A stretch of 64,000 bases of DNA from Opitutaceae bacterium (GCA_016794785.1 JAEUHC010000015.1:186001-250000); one strand, 5' to 3'; positions 45,489-54,836 are shown, numbered from the stretch's first letter. The notes: a model not told the origin generated them from the letters alone. Numbers and translations: made by a program.

Positions 45489-46547
45489 TCAGCGACGCCA
45501 GGCATCGCGGTGCTGGGCGACAAAGTCGTCGTCGGTGAGCCACGCGTAGTCACGCGTGACACGCGTGATCTCGGCGGCCTGGCCCGGGGAAAGTTTTTCA
45601 TCCGGATCGAGGCAGGCGGTCGTGGCGAGGAGGCCCTGGCGCCGCAGCACTTCATGGATGCCGGGCAGGCAGCCGGCGAAATCGTGGGCGGCGTCGAAGA
45701 TTGCGGCGTTGGCGTCGGTGAGCGCGGCGTTGCGGTCCAGCCAGGCGGCGGCGAGCCGCGGCTGCGCGCGCGCGCGCTGGACGTCGCGGAAAAGCTCCAC
45801 CGCGCGGTGCGTCCAGACGCCCCACTGGCCGAGCAGGCCGCCGTCGATGTGACGGGTGCGCCCGCCGAACGAAAACGGCGTGAGGAGATCGGCGAGGATG
45901 TTGTCGTCGTTGCCCGTGTAGAGCGCGACATCGTCGCGGCCCGACTCAAGCACGGCGCGCACGACATCGAGGGTGCGGTAGCGGTTGAACGGCGCGATCT
46001 TCACGGCGACGAGACCGGGAATATCAGCGAACGCGCGCCAGAAGCGGTAGGAAAAAACGCGTCCGCCCACGGCGGGCTGCAGGTAGAAGCCCACGAGCGG
46101 AATCTCCGCGGCGACGGCACGGCAGTGCCGGAGCACCGTGCGTTCGTCGTCGCGCTGCCACGCGCCGAGGCTCAGCAAGCCGGCTTGGTAGCCGAGCGAG
46201 CGAGCGAGCGCGGCCTCCTGGAGTGCTTGCGGCGTGCGACCGCAAAGACCGGCGATGAGCGCGAAGGCCGAGGCGCGCCTTGCGCTCTGCTCGGCGGCGA
46301 CCACGGCGGCGAGGCGCAACACCGGCTCAAATAGCCCAATCGCGGGATCGCGGATGGCGAATTGTGTGGAGTGGACGCCGACAGCGAGGCCGCCGGCGCC
46401 GGCGGCGAGGTAGTAGCGGACGAGCGCGGCTTGGGAGCGCTCGTCCCAGCGGCGCCGCCGCGTGAGGGCGAGCGGCAGTGCGGGGATCACTTGTCCGGAT
46501 CGCAGGTGCCGGCGTAGATCGAAGGGCGGAGTGGCGCGCGCGGTCAC
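45489..46547 (-). CDS. Divergent DHDPS-family protein
   Basis: A 352-residue TIM-barrel protein of the dihydrodipicolinate synthase family, starting with GTG 46547. The tyrosine (VGFYLQPAVGG, about residue 150) and Schiff-base lysine (VAVKIAPFNRYRT, about 180) are present. The usual GTTGE/GSTGE loop is replaced by VGVHSTQF (about 58), and the C-terminus is about 50 residues longer than normal. It is therefore probably a catabolic aldolase or dehydratase for an unusual substrate rather than DapA. It lies between the epimerase (4 bp) and NagA (15 bp) genes, so it probably acts on an amino-sugar derivative. Confidence 0.78.
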   Translation of the reverse strand: MTARATPPFDLRRHLRSGQVIPALPLALTRRRRWDERSQAALVRYYLAAGAGGLAVGVHSTQFAIRDPAIGLFEPVLRLAAVVAAEQSARRASAFALIAGLCGRTPQALQEAALARSLGYQAGLLSLGAWQRDDERTVLRHCRAVAAEIPLVGFYLQPAVGGRVFSYRFWRAFADIPGLVAVKIAPFNRYRTLDVVRAVLESGRDDVALYTGNDDNILADLLTPFSFGGRTRHIDGGLLGQWGVWTHRAVELFRDVQRARAQPRLAAAWLDRNAALTDANAAIFDAAHDFAGCLPGIHEVLRRQGLLATTACLDPDEKLSPGQAAEITRVTRDYAWLTDDDFVAQHRDAWRR

Positions 46548-46551
46548 GGTT

Positions 46552-47610
46552 TCAAAAGCGTCCGTCGCGCCGCTCGAAGCCGGTGGGCTTGCCCCATGTT
46601 GCGCCGCCTTGGGCGACCCACGCCGCCGTCCATGCGATCATCTGATCGAGGGTGACGAGCGGCGCGCCGAAGCGCCGGTGCGAGAGCGCGGCGTTGTTGA
46701 GCAAGGCGGTCCCGGCCTCGGTGCCGGTGAAGGCGACAGGCCGGCCGAGCGCACGGCCCAGACGGTGCGCAAGATCGCGGACGGAAAGAGTTCCGGGGCC
46801 CGTGACATTGATGAGCGCGGCCGGCGCGCTGGCGAGTTCGAGCGCCTGGATGCTGTGGGCGATGGCATCGCTCTGCCAGATGACGTTCACGTAGCCGGTC
46901 GTGACATCGATTGGATGGCCCGCGAAAACCCATTGTGCCAGATCGACGAGCAGGCCGTAGCGAAACTCGGTCGCGTAGTTGAGGCGAACGAGCACGACGG
47001 GGGTGTCATGCGAGGCGGAGGCGGCGCTGAATGCCTGCTCGCGGTCGACGCAGGACATCGCGTAGGCACCGACGGGCGAGGCGGGGGTGTCCTCACGGGC
47101 GCCGCCGGACGCGGGACTGACGAAGGGATAGACGTTGCCCGATGAGAATGCGACGATGCGGGAGTGGGCGAATCGGCGTGCAATCCGCTGGGGAATCTCG
47201 ACGTTGACCGCGCGCAACAAACCGAGATCGGCGGCGGTGCCGAACTTGACGCCCGCCAAGAAGAAAACCGTGGGTGATTCCGGCAGCGCCGCCACGGCCG
47301 CCGAATCGCCGAGATCACAGGCGATGCTCTCGATGCCGCGCTGCTCGAACGCGGCGCGGTCCCGGAGGCTCTGAAAACGCGAGACCGCGATCACGCGGTC
47401 GGCGCGACCGAGGTGTTGGAGTGCACGGCGCAGCATCAGGGCGAGGTGGAGGCCGAGTTTGCCGCTGGCACCGAGGATAAGAAAAGGTCCCGTTGCACGC
47501 GCCATGGTGCCGATCACCCCAGGGGTAGGCGCGCTGAGAAAATCGTCGACCATGTCCGCGGCGCAGGGCAGGGCGGGGTGCGGGACGGCGGTCGTTGGGG
47601 TGTCGGGCAT
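46552..47610 (-). CDS. NAD-dependent epimerase/dehydratase family protein
   Basis: A 352-residue extended short-chain dehydrogenase. After DFLSAPTPGVIGT, an N-terminal motif I know from a particular epimerase subfamily, comes the nucleotide-binding FLILGASGKLGLHLA near residue 43. The YxxxK part reads SPVGAYAMSCVDREQAF, in which the Lys position is not conserved as such, so catalysis may differ. No signal peptide is seen. It lies 81 bp after the DegT-like gene and 4 bp before the DHDPS-like gene. It probably acts on a sugar intermediate of this operon. Confidence 0.83.
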   Translation of the reverse strand: MPDTPTTAVPHPALPCAADMVDDFLSAPTPGVIGTMARATGPFLILGASGKLGLHLALMLRRALQHLGRADRVIAVSRFQSLRDRAAFEQRGIESIACDLGDSAAVAALPESPTVFFLAGVKFGTAADLGLLRAVNVEIPQRIARRFAHSRIVAFSSGNVYPFVSPASGGAREDTPASPVGAYAMSCVDREQAFSAASASHDTPVVLVRLNYATEFRYGLLVDLAQWVFAGHPIDVTTGYVNVIWQSDAIAHSIQALELASAPAALINVTGPGTLSVRDLAHRLGRALGRPVAFTGTEAGTALLNNAALSHRRFGAPLVTLDQMIAWTAAWVAQGGATWGKPTGFERRDGRF

Positions 47611-47691
47611 CGGGCGTGGAAGGATGAACCTAGGTGTCTGCGTCGCGTTCCTACAAGCGAAAGCTCGCTTGCAGGAAAAACGGGCCCGGCA

Positions 47692-49002
47692 TCAGGCACG
47701 GGCGAGTTGACCGGCGCGCTTTTGGATATCGGCGATTTTCTCCGCGATACGCTCCATGGAGGCGCGGGAGCCGAGCAGTTTCGCCTGGCCGAGCCAGACG
47801 GTCTCTTCGACGACGCGATCGTTGGCCGGGCAGCGGTTACGCTCGAGCCACTGTGCCATCCCGGCGTCCCCGTAGATGCGGCGGTAGTGGGGGTTTTTCG
47901 CGAGAGCCTGCACATGCGGGGAGAGGTTGAGCGCGGTATAGCCTGCGCTCGCGGCGACGCCCTCCTTGGCGAGCGCGTGGAGAAACTTCGCGCGCGGCAG
48001 GCCGGCGAATTTCGCTGCGTCGTAGCGAAACATGTAGAGATGCCACCCGTTGCGCGTGTTGCCGGGAGTGAGCTTGGCGGGCGCGATGCCGGGGATGGCG
48101 GCCAGCAGTCGGGAGAGATGGGCGGCATTGTCCGCGCGTTCCTTTTGCTGCGCCTCGAATCGCGTCCACTGCGAGAGCAGGAGCGCGGCCTGAAATTCGG
48201 TTAGGCGGAAATTCGCCCCGCGGCCGAGGCTCGGCGCGGGTTTGCCGCCGCCGGGTGTATGGAAGTTGTAGCAACGATGCGCGAAATCATCGTCGTTTGT
48301 GACGACGGCGCCACCTTCACCCGCGGTGAGGTTCTTGCCTGCTTGGAAACTGAAGCAGCCGCCCAGGCCGTGGGTGCCGACGGGGCGGCCGTTCCACTCG
48401 GCTAGCGGTGCTTGGCAGGCATCCTCGATCAGCGGGAGATTGCGCGCGCGGGCGAGTGTGGCGAGAGCGTCGAGGTCCGCGGCTGTGCCCCCTATGTGGA
48501 CCGGGAGCAAGAGTCGCGTGGCCGGTGAGATCGCCGCCGCCACCGACTGTGCATCGATCTGGAGCGTGGCGGGGTCTGTGTCGGCAAATACGGGCAGGGC
48601 GAAGCTGGCGGTGATGGCGTTGAAGGTGGCCACAAACGTGTAGGGCGGCAGCACCACCTCGTCGCCGGGCCCGATATTGAGCGCGCCGAGCGCGGTGAGG
48701 AGCGCAGTCGTGCCGGACGAGGTGGCGATGCAATGCTTCGCCTGCATGCGTTGCGCGAAGACGGTCTCGAACTCTCGATTGCGAGCGCCACCGGATGTGC
48801 GCCCCCACCGGCCGCTGCGCAGAACATCGATCAGCGCTTTTTCGTCGGTTCCGCCGATAAGCGGCCAGTCGGTCCCCGACGCTGCGCGCGGAGCGGTGGC
48901 GGTGGACTGGGACTCGGCGGCGGATACACGTGCGAGGCTGGCAACGACAGCGGCGGAAGCCGCGCAACCGAGGAAATTACGGCGGGAGGCAGGGGTGTGC
49001 AT
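47692..49002 (-). CDS. Tat-exported DegT/DnrJ/EryC1-family aminotransferase
   Basis: A 436-residue protein. The leader has a twin-arginine motif (SRRNFLGCAASAAVVASLA), so it is predicted to cross the membrane folded with its cofactor. The aminotransferase fold shows TSSGTTALLTALGALNIGPG near residue 95, VLPPYTFVATFNAI near 116, IEDACQAPLAEW near 196 and FQAGKNLTAGEGGAVV around the PLP lysine, Lys223. Family members aminate or dehydrate nucleotide-bound keto sugars in the cytoplasm; exported ones of unknown role occur in this phylum. It is the first gene of the seven-gene operon and is divergent from a TonB receptor. Confidence 0.88.
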   Translation of the reverse strand: MHTPASRRNFLGCAASAAVVASLARVSAAESQSTATAPRAASGTDWPLIGGTDEKALIDVLRSGRWGRTSGGARNREFETVFAQRMQAKHCIATSSGTTALLTALGALNIGPGDEVVLPPYTFVATFNAITASFALPVFADTDPATLQIDAQSVAAAISPATRLLLPVHIGGTAADLDALATLARARNLPLIEDACQAPLAEWNGRPVGTHGLGGCFSFQAGKNLTAGEGGAVVTNDDDFAHRCYNFHTPGGGKPAPSLGRGANFRLTEFQAALLLSQWTRFEAQQKERADNAAHLSRLLAAIPGIAPAKLTPGNTRNGWHLYMFRYDAAKFAGLPRAKFLHALAKEGVAASAGYTALNLSPHVQALAKNPHYRRIYGDAGMAQWLERNRCPANDRVVEETVWLGQAKLLGSRASMERIAEKIADIQKRAGQLARA

Positions 49003-49039
49003 GGGAGGTGTGGGGACGAGGACGAGGGAGCGTCGCCAG

Positions 49040-49055
49040 GTAACTGTAAAGTTAC
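49040..49055. promoter_or_regulatory. Perfect 6-4-6 palindrome between divergent genes
   Basis: GTAACT GTAA AGTTAC is a perfect inverted repeat 38 bases before the DegT gene and 81 bases before the TonB receptor. The shared 133-bp promoter region suggests common control of the catabolic operon and its receptor. It abuts the second palindrome at 49056. Confidence 0.5.
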
Positions 49056-49075
49056 TTGACGCGCTCGCGAGTCAA
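49056..49075. promoter_or_regulatory. Second inverted repeat in the same divergent spacer
   Basis: TTGAC ... GTCAA arms five bases long flank an inner CGCTCGCG that is itself nearly self-complementary, giving a 20-base imperfect palindrome. It starts immediately after the previous palindrome. One of the two could be an operator and the other a -35/repressor overlap (TTGAC resembles a -35 element on either strand). Confidence 0.45.
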
Positions 49076-49135
49076 GGTCTTTCCTCCGCGAGTTCGCATG
49101 GACCGTCCTGCGGCCATGACGATATCTGCCAAACC

Positions 49136-52100
49136 ATGAACATCCGCCTTCTCCTCGTGTTCGCATTTCTTGCGGCACCGGCTTTTGCCGCCGCTGACGC
49201 TGGTTCCATTCAGGGCCGCGTCTTTAATCCCGCGACCGATGCCTTTGTGCGGAACGCCGAGGTTCGGATCACCGGCACTGATCGCGTGGCCTACTCCGAG
49301 GAAGGCGGCCGCTATCAGTTCGACAATGTCCCCAGTGGGTCCGTCACGCTCGTCGTGTCGTTTTCCGGCTATATGACCACGAGCGCCTCGATCACCGTCG
49401 CGGCGGGCGCGCGGGTGACACGCGACTTTGAACTTACGAGTGCGCTCGCCGCCCCGGATGCCGGCGCGGCCGTGCAGATGGGGCGCTTCGTTGTCTCCAA
49501 TGATCGCGAGGGCAACGCGAAGGCCATCATGTCGCAGCGCCGCAGCATGAACATCGGCACTTCGGTCGCCTCCGATATTTTCGGCGACGTCGCCGAGGGC
49601 AACGTCGGCGAGTTCCTTAAATACCTCCCCGGCGTCGACCTCGAATACGTTGATGCGGAGACCCGCGGCCCGCGTCTGGGCGGCCTCGATCCGCAATACG
49701 TGGGCGTCACGATGGACGGCCAAAAAATGGCGAGCGCCGACGCGTTCGCGTCCTACGGCTCGATGATCAACGGCAGTTCAGGTGCGGCCTCGCGCTCTGT
49801 CGGCTTCGAGCAGATGTCGATCAACAGCATCGAGTCCATCGAGGTGAGCCGCACCACCAGCTCCGACATGGACGCGGACGCGCCCGCCGGCACGATCAAC
49901 CTCAAGACGAAGCGCGCATTCGACCGCAAGGGCCGCCGCATTGACTGGCAAGTCAGCCTCAGTGCCAATTCCGACGAGTTTAAGCTGGGCAAAACCTACG
50001 GCCCCGGTGACCGCCAGAACCGCCTCATCCGTCCGAACTTCACGCTCGATTATTCCGATGTGTTCATGGACCAGCGCCTCGGCGTTCGTTTTGGCCTCAG
50101 CCAGTCGAAGGTGCTCTACGAGCAGCAATACGTCACCCACACCTACAACCGCACCGTGACGGCCGCCGACCCGCGTCCGACGGTGCTCACCGGCATAGTG
50201 TTTACCGACGGGCCGAAATTTGTGGACCGCTTCACCGCCTCGCTCACTGCGGACTACAAGGCGACATCGCGCCTCGTGCTCTCCCTGACGGCGATGTTCA
50301 ACGCCTATGACGGCGCGACATTCACCCGCGCGCTCACGTTCAACGCCGCGGCCAACGGCACCGTGGCCGCCACGGGTCGCCAAAATGTGATCGGCGACGG
50401 CCTCACCGATATCCAGACGAATGGGCTCGCGTCCAATACCTCGCGCACGCTGGCGTTCGGTGGCGGCAATTTCGACAAGCTCACCAACACCGTGACCTTC
50501 ACGCCCAAGTTCGAATACACCCTCGGCAGTTTGCTGCTCGACGGCGCGTTCACCTATTCGCGCTCAAAAAACGACTACGAAGGCATCGTTCGCGGAACGG
50601 CGCGCCTTGAGACGCTCAACCCCCTCGTCACCGATTTCCGTGCGACGCGCCCTAGTCCGAATTCCGCCGAGTGGACCATTGTGCAGGCCCCCGGCAGTCC
50701 CGACTGGTCCAACCTCGCGAATTTCACCAATCCGCGCCTTTCCTCCGAGGATGGCCGTTTCGCCTTCGTCGAAATCTACAATGCCGATTTCAACGCCCGC
50801 TACACCATGCCGTGGAGCTTGCCGACATTCCTCAAATTCGGTGGCAAGGTGAACGAGGAATACCGCCGATCGGAAAATCGCACCGTCTACAACTCGTATG
50901 CCTACAATGGTCCCGGCGGCGGCGTTAACGGCAGCTACGCCGCGTTCCCATCACCGCGCCCCTTCAGCGCCACGTTTGGCGGCATCACCGCGCTCAATAT
51001 CCCGAACATGCCGACGATCGTGAGCCGCCAGGGGCTCGGTTCGCTCTTTCAGACGCACCCGGAATATTTCACGAACAATGCGACGGTGGAAAATTACTAC
51101 GCGGCGTTCTACGCCAACAAGCGTGACTTCAAGCAGACGGTCGCGGCCGCCTATGGCATGGCGAACACCCGCGTCGGTCGGTGGCAGTTTCAGGGCGGCG
51201 TGCGCTGGGAGCGCACGGAGACCGAATCGAAGGAATTCAATCCGCTCACCGCCGCACAGGTGCAGGCTGCGGGATTCCCCATCAGCACGGCCACGCGCCG
51301 TGCGACGACCAATGCCGGCATAGATTACCAGTTCGCTTCCCGGCCGCGTGTCACGCGCCGCGGCGTCTACGATAATTTTTTCCCGAGCATCAGCGCCAAA
51401 TACACCATTCGGCCCGATCTCTTCGCGCAGTTTGGCTACAGCTATGCTATCTCGCGTCCGCCGATCGATGCGCTCGCCGGTGTCTGGTCGGTCAACGACA
51501 CCGCGCAGATCGTCACGGCGCCGAATCCCGATCTAAAGCCGGAACTTTCCGACAACTACGTCGCGCGCCTCGCGTGGTATTTTAGCAACGTCGGCAGCCT
51601 CACCGTGCTGGTGCAGCAAAACGAAATCTCCCGCATCCGCTTCACGCGGCGCTTCACCGCCGATGAGTTCGGCTATGCGGACGATCCAGCCTACGCCGGC
51701 TACACCTTCGAGTCGCTGGATAACAGCAGCCTCGTCTATCGCTACCGCAATCTTGAGGTGGGATACAACCAACAGCTCACGTTTCTTCCCGGTGCGTTGC
51801 GCGGCACGAGCGTGAACCTGAGCTACACTCGCTCCTACGCGAACCAGTGGCGACCAGGCGTCGTGCCGAACAAATTCACCGGTGGTGTGAGCTGGAACTA
51901 CCAGCGCTTCGGCCTGCGCGCCGGCGGTGTGTGGCTCGACGACGCGCCGTTTACCACCGTCTTTGGCCGCTACCAGCGCCACAATTTCAAACTCGATATG
52001 AGCGGCAGCTATCGAATCTGGAAAACCACCAGCCTGTTTTTCCAAGGCCGCAACATCCTCAACGATCCCCAGCTTCTCTATGAGGGCGATCCACGGCGCG

Positions 52101-52174
52101 GCATCCCCGCCGCGCTTTATCGCTATGGCAACTATGGCGTGAGCTGGACGTTTGGCGTGAAAGGTAATTTCTGA
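49136..52174 (+). CDS. TonB-dependent receptor (SusC-like), fourth copy
   Basis: A 1012-residue outer-membrane receptor from ATG 49136: signal peptide (IRLLLVFAFLAAPAFAA), carboxypeptidase-regulatory domain (SIQGRVFNPATDAFVRNAEV), plug (GEFLKYLPGVDLEYVDAE; SINSIESIEVSRTTSSDMDA) and barrel ending GVKGNF. The frame is open upstream, but the signal peptide fixes the start. It faces the Tat-DegT gene across a palindrome-bearing spacer and is followed 12 bp later by a haem dehydrogenase gene, so uptake and oxidation of the same ligand are probably linked. Confidence 0.93.
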   Translation: MNIRLLLVFAFLAAPAFAAADAGSIQGRVFNPATDAFVRNAEVRITGTDRVAYSEEGGRYQFDNVPSGSVTLVVSFSGYMTTSASITVAAGARVTRDFELTSALAAPDAGAAVQMGRFVVSNDREGNAKAIMSQRRSMNIGTSVASDIFGDVAEGNVGEFLKYLPGVDLEYVDAETRGPRLGGLDPQYVGVTMDGQKMASADAFASYGSMINGSSGAASRSVGFEQMSINSIESIEVSRTTSSDMDADAPAGTINLKTKRAFDRKGRRIDWQVSLSANSDEFKLGKTYGPGDRQNRLIRPNFTLDYSDVFMDQRLGVRFGLSQSKVLYEQQYVTHTYNRTVTAADPRPTVLTGIVFTDGPKFVDRFTASLTADYKATSRLVLSLTAMFNAYDGATFTRALTFNAAANGTVAATGRQNVIGDGLTDIQTNGLASNTSRTLAFGGGNFDKLTNTVTFTPKFEYTLGSLLLDGAFTYSRSKNDYEGIVRGTARLETLNPLVTDFRATRPSPNSAEWTIVQAPGSPDWSNLANFTNPRLSSEDGRFAFVEIYNADFNARYTMPWSLPTFLKFGGKVNEEYRRSENRTVYNSYAYNGPGGGVNGSYAAFPSPRPFSATFGGITALNIPNMPTIVSRQGLGSLFQTHPEYFTNNATVENYYAAFYANKRDFKQTVAAAYGMANTRVGRWQFQGGVRWERTETESKEFNPLTAAQVQAAGFPISTATRRATTNAGIDYQFASRPRVTRRGVYDNFFPSISAKYTIRPDLFAQFGYSYAISRPPIDALAGVWSVNDTAQIVTAPNPDLKPELSDNYVARLAWYFSNVGSLTVLVQQNEISRIRFTRRFTADEFGYADDPAYAGYTFESLDNSSLVYRYRNLEVGYNQQLTFLPGALRGTSVNLSYTRSYANQWRPGVVPNKFTGGVSWNYQRFGLRAGGVWLDDAPFTTVFGRYQRHNFKLDMSGSYRIWKTTSLFFQGRNILNDPQLLYEGDPRRGIPAALYRYGNYGVSWTFGVKGNF

Positions 52175-52186
52175 TCCTATTTCCCC

Positions 52187-54739
52187 ATGCTTGGCCTATC
52201 CCGCTTCCTCCCCGTCCTCCTCTGCGTAGTGGTTTCGCCCGCGGCCTTCGCCCAGATCGGCGATGTCGCGGACAAAAAGGGCGAGGTCCAGCGGTCGCTC
52301 GTCCCTGCCGACAAGATTCCACCGGCGCCTGCGCTTACGCCCGAACAGGCGATGAAGTCATTCACGGTGGCGCCAGGTTTCCGGCTCGAACTCGCGGCCG
52401 CGGAACCGCTCGTGCAGGAGCCCGTCGCGATCGCATTTGCGCCGGACGGGCGGATGTTCGTCGTCGAGATGCGCGGCTACATGCCTGACCTCGATGGCAA
52501 CGGCGAAGATCTGCCCACCGGGCGCGTTTCCGTGCTGCGCGATACTGATGGCGACGGCCGCTACGACCAGTCCGTGATCTTCGCGGACAACCTGGTGATG
52601 CCCCGCGCGATCACATTTGTCGGCGACGGGGTGCTCGTGGGCGCGCCGCCCGAGCTGATTTTTTTCCGCGACACCGACGGCGACGGCAAGGCCGACACCC
52701 GCGAGGTCGTCGCCACCGACTACGGCGTGCGGGTTGACCCGAAGCGCCCGCATCTCGCGAATCCCGAACGCGCGCCCAACAGCCTGCTCTGGGCCTTCGA
52801 CAACTGGATCTACAGCGCCGCCTATACGAAAAAGTTCCGCCGTGTGAACGGCGTCTGGGAAACGGGTGCGACGAGCTTCCGCGGGCAGTGGGGTCTTACC
52901 CAGGACGACTGGGGCCGCCTCTACCATGGCTCCAACAGCGACTCGCTTCGCGTCGACGTGATCCACTCCGAGTATCTCGCGCGCAACCCGCACTACCCGC
53001 GCCTCGCCGGCACCAACGTCAACGGCGCCGAGAATCAGCTCGTGTGGCCCGCGCGCGTGAACCCTGGTATCAACCGCGGCTACCGCCCCGAAATGTTGCG
53101 CGACGGAAAACTCAAGGAGTTCACCGCCGCCTGCGGCTGGTGGATCTATCGCGGCGATTTGCTGCCGGAGCTGGCGGGGAATCTTTTTGTGGCTGAGCCG
53201 GCGGGCAATTTTGTGCGCCGCACCGTGCTCACATCGGAGAACGGCACGGTGCGCGGCCGCAATGCCTACGCCGGCGAGCAGAAGGAGTTCGTCGCCTCGA
53301 CGGACGAACGCTTCCGCCCAGTGAATTTCGCCACCGGCCCCGACGGCGCGCTCTACATCGTCGATCTCTACCGCGGTGTGCTCCAGCACCGCATCTCGCT
53401 CACGAGCTACCTGCGCAAACAAAGCGAGGATCGCGGCCTCAATGATCCGCAGCACCTCGGTCGCATCTATCGCGTCGTGCCGGACGGCAAGCCCGCGCCG
53501 CGCGTCGCGACCATCCCGGTGATGAAACCGGCGGAGTGGGTCGCGAAGCTCTCACATCCCAATGCTTGGTGGCGCGAGACGGCGCAGCGCTTGCTTGTCG
53601 AGGCCCGCGATCCGGCGCTGGCGGTTGCGGTGCGCGAAGTCGCGACGAAAGGCTCGCTCGCCCAAGGCCGTGTGCATGCGCTTGCGGTGCTCGATGGAGT
53701 CGGTGCGCTGGATCGCGCCACGGTGCTTTCGGCGTTGAATGATGCGGCTCCGGTCGTGCGCACAGTGGGCCTGCGGCTGGCGGAGCGATTTTTGCCGGCC
53801 GCCACGGACGATGCGCTCCTGCAACGGATGCTTGCGCTTGCGCGCGATGCATCGGCCGAGGTTGCGCTTCAGGCCGTCCTCACGCTGGGGCAGGCCAAGA
53901 TTCCCGCGGTCGATCGCGAGTTGGTGCGAGTCGTGGTAGAACGGCCGGCCGGTGCTTTTTTTGCCGATGGCCTCCTCAGCGGCCTGAAGGATCGCGAGTT
54001 GACCGTGCTTGAATCGTTGCTGCGAGATAAGCCTGCGGGAGATCGTGCCGCTGCGGAAAAATTGATGGTGAGTCTCGTTCGGGGCATTCTGGGCTCCCGC
54101 GATAGTGCAGGGGTGGAGCGGGTGTTCGCGCTCGCCGTTGAGAGCAAGTTGCCTGGGCTGCTTGACGGACTTGTGCCCGCTGTCGGCATGTCACGTCGGC
54201 CGATTGTGCTCGCACAGCAGCCCGCCGGTTGGGCTGAGCTGGAGAAAAATGCCACGGCCAAGGCGCGGCTCGCGAAGCTCGCCGATGTCATCGTCTGGCC
54301 CGGCAAACCCGGTGTCACCGTTGCCGGCGCTGCCGTTCCGCTCTCACCGGCGCAGCAGGCACGTTTCGATTCGGGCCGCACGCTCTTTTCAGCTGTCTGC
54401 GCCGCGTGCCACCAGGCCGATGGCCGCGGGCTTGACGGCCTGGCGCCGCCGCTGCTCGATTCCGAGTGGGTGCTGGGTTCGCCCGAGCGCAGCGTGCGCA
54501 TCGTGCTGCATGGCGTGCGCGGCCCCATCACGGTGCTCGGTCGTGTGCATACGGGTGACATGCCGGCGTTTGGCGCGGCCCTGAACGACGAGCAGGTTTC
54601 AGCCATCTTGACCTACCTTCGGCGCGAGTGGGGCCATGCCGCCTCGCCAGTCGACCCTTCGACGGTGGCGACCATCCGGTCGGCCACTGCCGGGCAAACG
54701 GATGCGTGGAGCCCTGAGGAGCTGAACAAGTTCAAGTAA
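52187..54739 (+). CDS. Membrane-bound-dehydrogenase-type protein with C-terminal cytochrome c domain
   Basis: An 850-residue exported protein (signal peptide LPVLLCVVVSPAAFAQ). Residues ~60-430 form a PQQ-type-like beta-propeller region (APDGRMFVVEMRGYMPD; DTDGDGRYDQSVIFADNLVM) of the Pirellula/Verrucomicrobium family. Residues ~430-690 contain HEAT-like helices (AVREVATKGSLAQGRVHALA), and the last ~130 residues hold a haem c domain with one CAACH motif near 740 and methionine candidates such as GDMPAF near 790. It is probably a periplasmic sugar or alcohol dehydrogenase passing electrons to its haem. It lies 12 bp after the TonB receptor. Confidence 0.88.
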   Translation: MLGLSRFLPVLLCVVVSPAAFAQIGDVADKKGEVQRSLVPADKIPPAPALTPEQAMKSFTVAPGFRLELAAAEPLVQEPVAIAFAPDGRMFVVEMRGYMPDLDGNGEDLPTGRVSVLRDTDGDGRYDQSVIFADNLVMPRAITFVGDGVLVGAPPELIFFRDTDGDGKADTREVVATDYGVRVDPKRPHLANPERAPNSLLWAFDNWIYSAAYTKKFRRVNGVWETGATSFRGQWGLTQDDWGRLYHGSNSDSLRVDVIHSEYLARNPHYPRLAGTNVNGAENQLVWPARVNPGINRGYRPEMLRDGKLKEFTAACGWWIYRGDLLPELAGNLFVAEPAGNFVRRTVLTSENGTVRGRNAYAGEQKEFVASTDERFRPVNFATGPDGALYIVDLYRGVLQHRISLTSYLRKQSEDRGLNDPQHLGRIYRVVPDGKPAPRVATIPVMKPAEWVAKLSHPNAWWRETAQRLLVEARDPALAVAVREVATKGSLAQGRVHALAVLDGVGALDRATVLSALNDAAPVVRTVGLRLAERFLPAATDDALLQRMLALARDASAEVALQAVLTLGQAKIPAVDRELVRVVVERPAGAFFADGLLSGLKDRELTVLESLLRDKPAGDRAAAEKLMVSLVRGILGSRDSAGVERVFALAVESKLPGLLDGLVPAVGMSRRPIVLAQQPAGWAELEKNATAKARLAKLADVIVWPGKPGVTVAGAAVPLSPAQQARFDSGRTLFSAVCAACHQADGRGLDGLAPPLLDSEWVLGSPERSVRIVLHGVRGPITVLGRVHTGDMPAFGAALNDEQVSAILTYLRREWGHAASPVDPSTVATIRSATAGQTDAWSPEELNKFK

Positions 54740-54752
54740 CCCCCCGGCAGGC

Positions 54753-54780
54753 GGAAACTTGGATGCTGTTTCGGTCGTAA
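54753..54780 (+). promoter_or_regulatory. Candidate ECF-type promoter before the sigma gene
   Basis: GGAAAC at 54753-54758 and CGTAA at 54776-54780 are separated by 17 bases, an arrangement like many ECF sigma promoters (GGAAC-type -35, CGT-type -10). It lies 57 bases before the sigma factor ATG and after the stop of the haem dehydrogenase gene. Autoregulation is typical for this family. Short motifs can arise by chance. Confidence 0.4.
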
Positions 54781-54836
54781 CCGGGCGGATTCAACGGCGT
54801 CTTGCCTGTCGTGCATGTCCACGCATCCATTCACTC

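Noticed and set aside
48677..49135. Upstream in-frame extension of the fourth TonB receptor
   Set aside because: It is antisense to the start of the DegT-like gene, and the signal peptide begins at 49136.
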